Source: an uncultured Porphyromonadaceae bacterium
Lineage (GTDB): Bacteria > Bacteroidota > Bacteroidia > Bacteroidales > UBA11471
Assembly (NCBI GenBank): GCA_900542765.1
Contig: UQOX01000001.1
Location: 66,180 to 130,179 of the forward strand
DNA length: 64,000 nucleotides
Direction: 5' to 3'
The first letter of the stretch is position 1; every line of letters starts with the position of its first letter. The position numbers and the translations under genes are program-made. Below are positions 62,776-64,000 of this stretch, piece after piece. Under the pieces are notes generated by a model. The model had not been told where the DNA came from and searched no databases. It was given only the letters and a program-made list of their open reading frames with translations.

Positions 62776-64000
62776 TGTCCATTGCGAAAAATTGGCTATC
62801 CACAAAACTTTTGACATTCCTCGATCTAACCGATGACGGTAAAGACTCGACAATTCTCTACACAACAAAACTCTTTATCGGTATGAATACCATCGAAACG
62901 GAAATAGAAAAAATACTTCATATAAAACTGGAAAAAAGAGAGAACAGATATTACTATCCTGATGATCTCGACCTGAGCGAAACACGCATCACCACCCTGC
63001 CTGAAAACCTGTCGGTGGGGGGTGATCTCGACCTGAGAGGAACACACATTACCTCCCTGCCCGAAAACCTGTCGGTGGGAGGAAGCATCAACCTGTGTGG
63101 AACACGCATCTCTTCCTTGCCCAATAATTTATCGGTGGAAGGGAATCTCGACCTGAGCTACTCCGATATCACCGCACTGCCTGAAAGCCTGTCAGTGGGT
63201 GGAAATATCGACCTGAGCGGAACACGCATCACCGCACTGCCCGAAAATCTGTCGGTGGGTGGAAGTCTCTACCTGAGCGACTCCGACATCATCGCCTTGC
63301 CCGAAAATTTATCGGTGAATGATGATCTCGACCTGAGCGAAACACGCATCACCACCCTGCCTGAAAACCTGTCGGTGGGGGAAAGTCTCTACCTGAGCGA
63401 CTCCAACATTACCGTTCTACCCGAAAATTTATCTGTGGGTGGAAGTCTCTACCTGAGCGGAACAGACATCACCGCACTGCCTGAGAATTTTTCAGTGGGT
63501 GGTAGTCTCTACCTGAGCGGAACAGACATCACCGCTCTGCCTGAGAATTTTTCGGTAGAAGGGGATCTCAACCTGCGTGGAACACACATCACCGCTCTGC
63601 CTGAGAATTTATCTGTCAAGGGGGATCTCTACCTGAGCGACTCCGACATCACCGCCCTACCCGAAAACCTGTCGGTGGGGGGAAATATCAACCTGGGCGA
63701 AACACGCATCTCCTCCCTGCCTGAGAATTTTTCGGTGGGAAGAAGTATCGACCTGAGCGGAACAGACATCACCACCTTGCCTGATAATTTATCGGTAGAA
63801 GGGGATCTCGACCTGTGTGGAACACGCATCTCCTCCTTGCCCGAAAATTTATCGGTAGAAAGGGATCTCTACCTGTGTGGAACACACATCACCGCACTGC
63901 CCGAGAATTTATCTGTGGAAGGGAATCTCAACCTAAACAACTCCGACATTACCGTTCTACCCGAAAATTTATCTGTGGGTGGAAGTCTCTACCTGAGTAA
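62757..64000 (+). CDS. Leucine-rich-repeat protein with 20-residue units, 3' end outside the window
   Basis: An open frame runs from ATG 62757 to the window end without a stop (414 codons). An N-terminal segment of about 80 residues (including ATG 62883, an alternative start) is followed by 16 complete units and a partial 17th. Each unit has exactly 20 residues: LPENLSVGGSLYLSGTDITA with variation at positions 3, 5, 8-10, 12 and 14-18. The period is exactly 60 bases with no indels. The pattern resembles leucine-rich repeats of 20 residues that form solenoids for protein binding, often in surface, phage-linked or effector proteins. The overlap with the UDG-like gene (62757-62775) indicates coupling. 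The partner is unknown. Confidence 0.85.
   Translation, partial: MQSQKIVSIAKNWLSTKLLTFLDLTDDGKDSTILYTTKLFIGMNTIETEIEKILHIKLEKRENRYYYPDDLDLSETRITTLPENLSVGGDLDLRGTHITSLPENLSVGGSINLCGTRISSLPNNLSVEGNLDLSYSDITALPESLSVGGNIDLSGTRITALPENLSVGGSLYLSDSDIIALPENLSVNDDLDLSETRITTLPENLSVGESLYLSDSNITVLPENLSVGGSLYLSGTDITALPENFSVGGSLYLSGTDITALPENFSVEGDLNLRGTHITALPENLSVKGDLYLSDSDITALPENLSVGGNINLGETRISSLPENFSVGRSIDLSGTDITTLPDNLSVEGDLDLCGTRISSLPENLSVERDLYLCGTHITALPENLSVEGNLNLNNSDITVLPENLSVGGSLYLS

Noticed and set aside
62997..64000. CRISPR array suggested by the 60-base period
   Set aside because: The whole unit is coding in one frame with no spacers; it is a protein repeat.

Overview
The window is a contiguous piece of a Bacteroidota chromosome, almost certainly Bacteroidales. 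Several lines of evidence agree. Many genes start just downstream of the Bacteroides-type promoter (TTTG, 18-20 bases, TAnnTTTG). Arginine synthesis uses the ArgF' (N-succinylornithine-type) carbamoyltransferase. There are Bacteroidetes-restricted small families (DUF3098, DUF3467, NigD-like, DUF1573), a Nudix-type AraR, and many secreted plant-glycan hydrolases of families GH3, GH29, GH43 and GH97. Coding regions are GC-rich with a strong preference for G/C in third positions, more like Barnesiella viscericola or Alistipes than Bacteroides proper; the species cannot be fixed from the sequence alone. No rRNA, tRNA, insertion sequence or CRISPR array was seen.

Layout. (1) 1-9014: an L-arabinose operon, galM (5' cut)-araP-araR-araD-araA-araB-tkt, carrying arabinose from uptake to the pentose phosphate pathway and closed by a strong terminator. 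(2) 9152-12822: a secreted GH3 enzyme with its own promoter, convergent with an AraC-type regulator. (3) 12974-19680: dnaX, then an overlapping three-gene cassette (GNAT-like, IbrA-like PAPS reductase, IbrB-like ParB protein), a LysM glucosaminidase, cdd and a GNAT enzyme. (4) 19771-24787: a GH43-GH97-GH43 run with no SusC/SusD pair. (5) 25024-32309: a transglutaminase-like secreted protein, a membrane-anchored MutS-like ATPase, DUF1573, meaB and GH29. (6) 32438-36563: argS, then proA-argF'. (7) 36691-41966: a secreted pectinesterase-like beta-helix protein, asparaginase, an hsp20 gene behind a textbook sigma-54 promoter, and a divergent ureohydrolase.

(8) 42069-49994: minus-strand genes: a WG-repeat protein, DUF5131, cysS, and an operon of a small membrane protein, an acetyl-CoA hydrolase/succinate CoA-transferase, tcdA, lolD, a NigD-like lipoprotein and DUF3467. 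(9) 50118-57272: miaB, then the conserved ftsX-DUF3098-uppP-truB-queA-folK chain and an MFS transporter. (10) 57562-61479: rubrerythrin, a third secreted GH43, and nadB. (11) 61541-64000: a more AT-rich, probably accessory end. It holds a candidate structured RNA, a uracil-DNA-glycosylase-like protein, and overlapping it a long open gene of exact 60-base leucine-rich repeats that runs off the window.

The most interesting items are the GNAT/IbrA/IbrB cassette, the structured RNA plus UDG-like/LRR unit, the sigma-54 promoter with tandem upstream sites at hsp20, the Thr at the specificity position of ArgF', the GH43 promoter whose -33 box lies in the loop of the nadB terminator, and the nearly leaderless dnaX.
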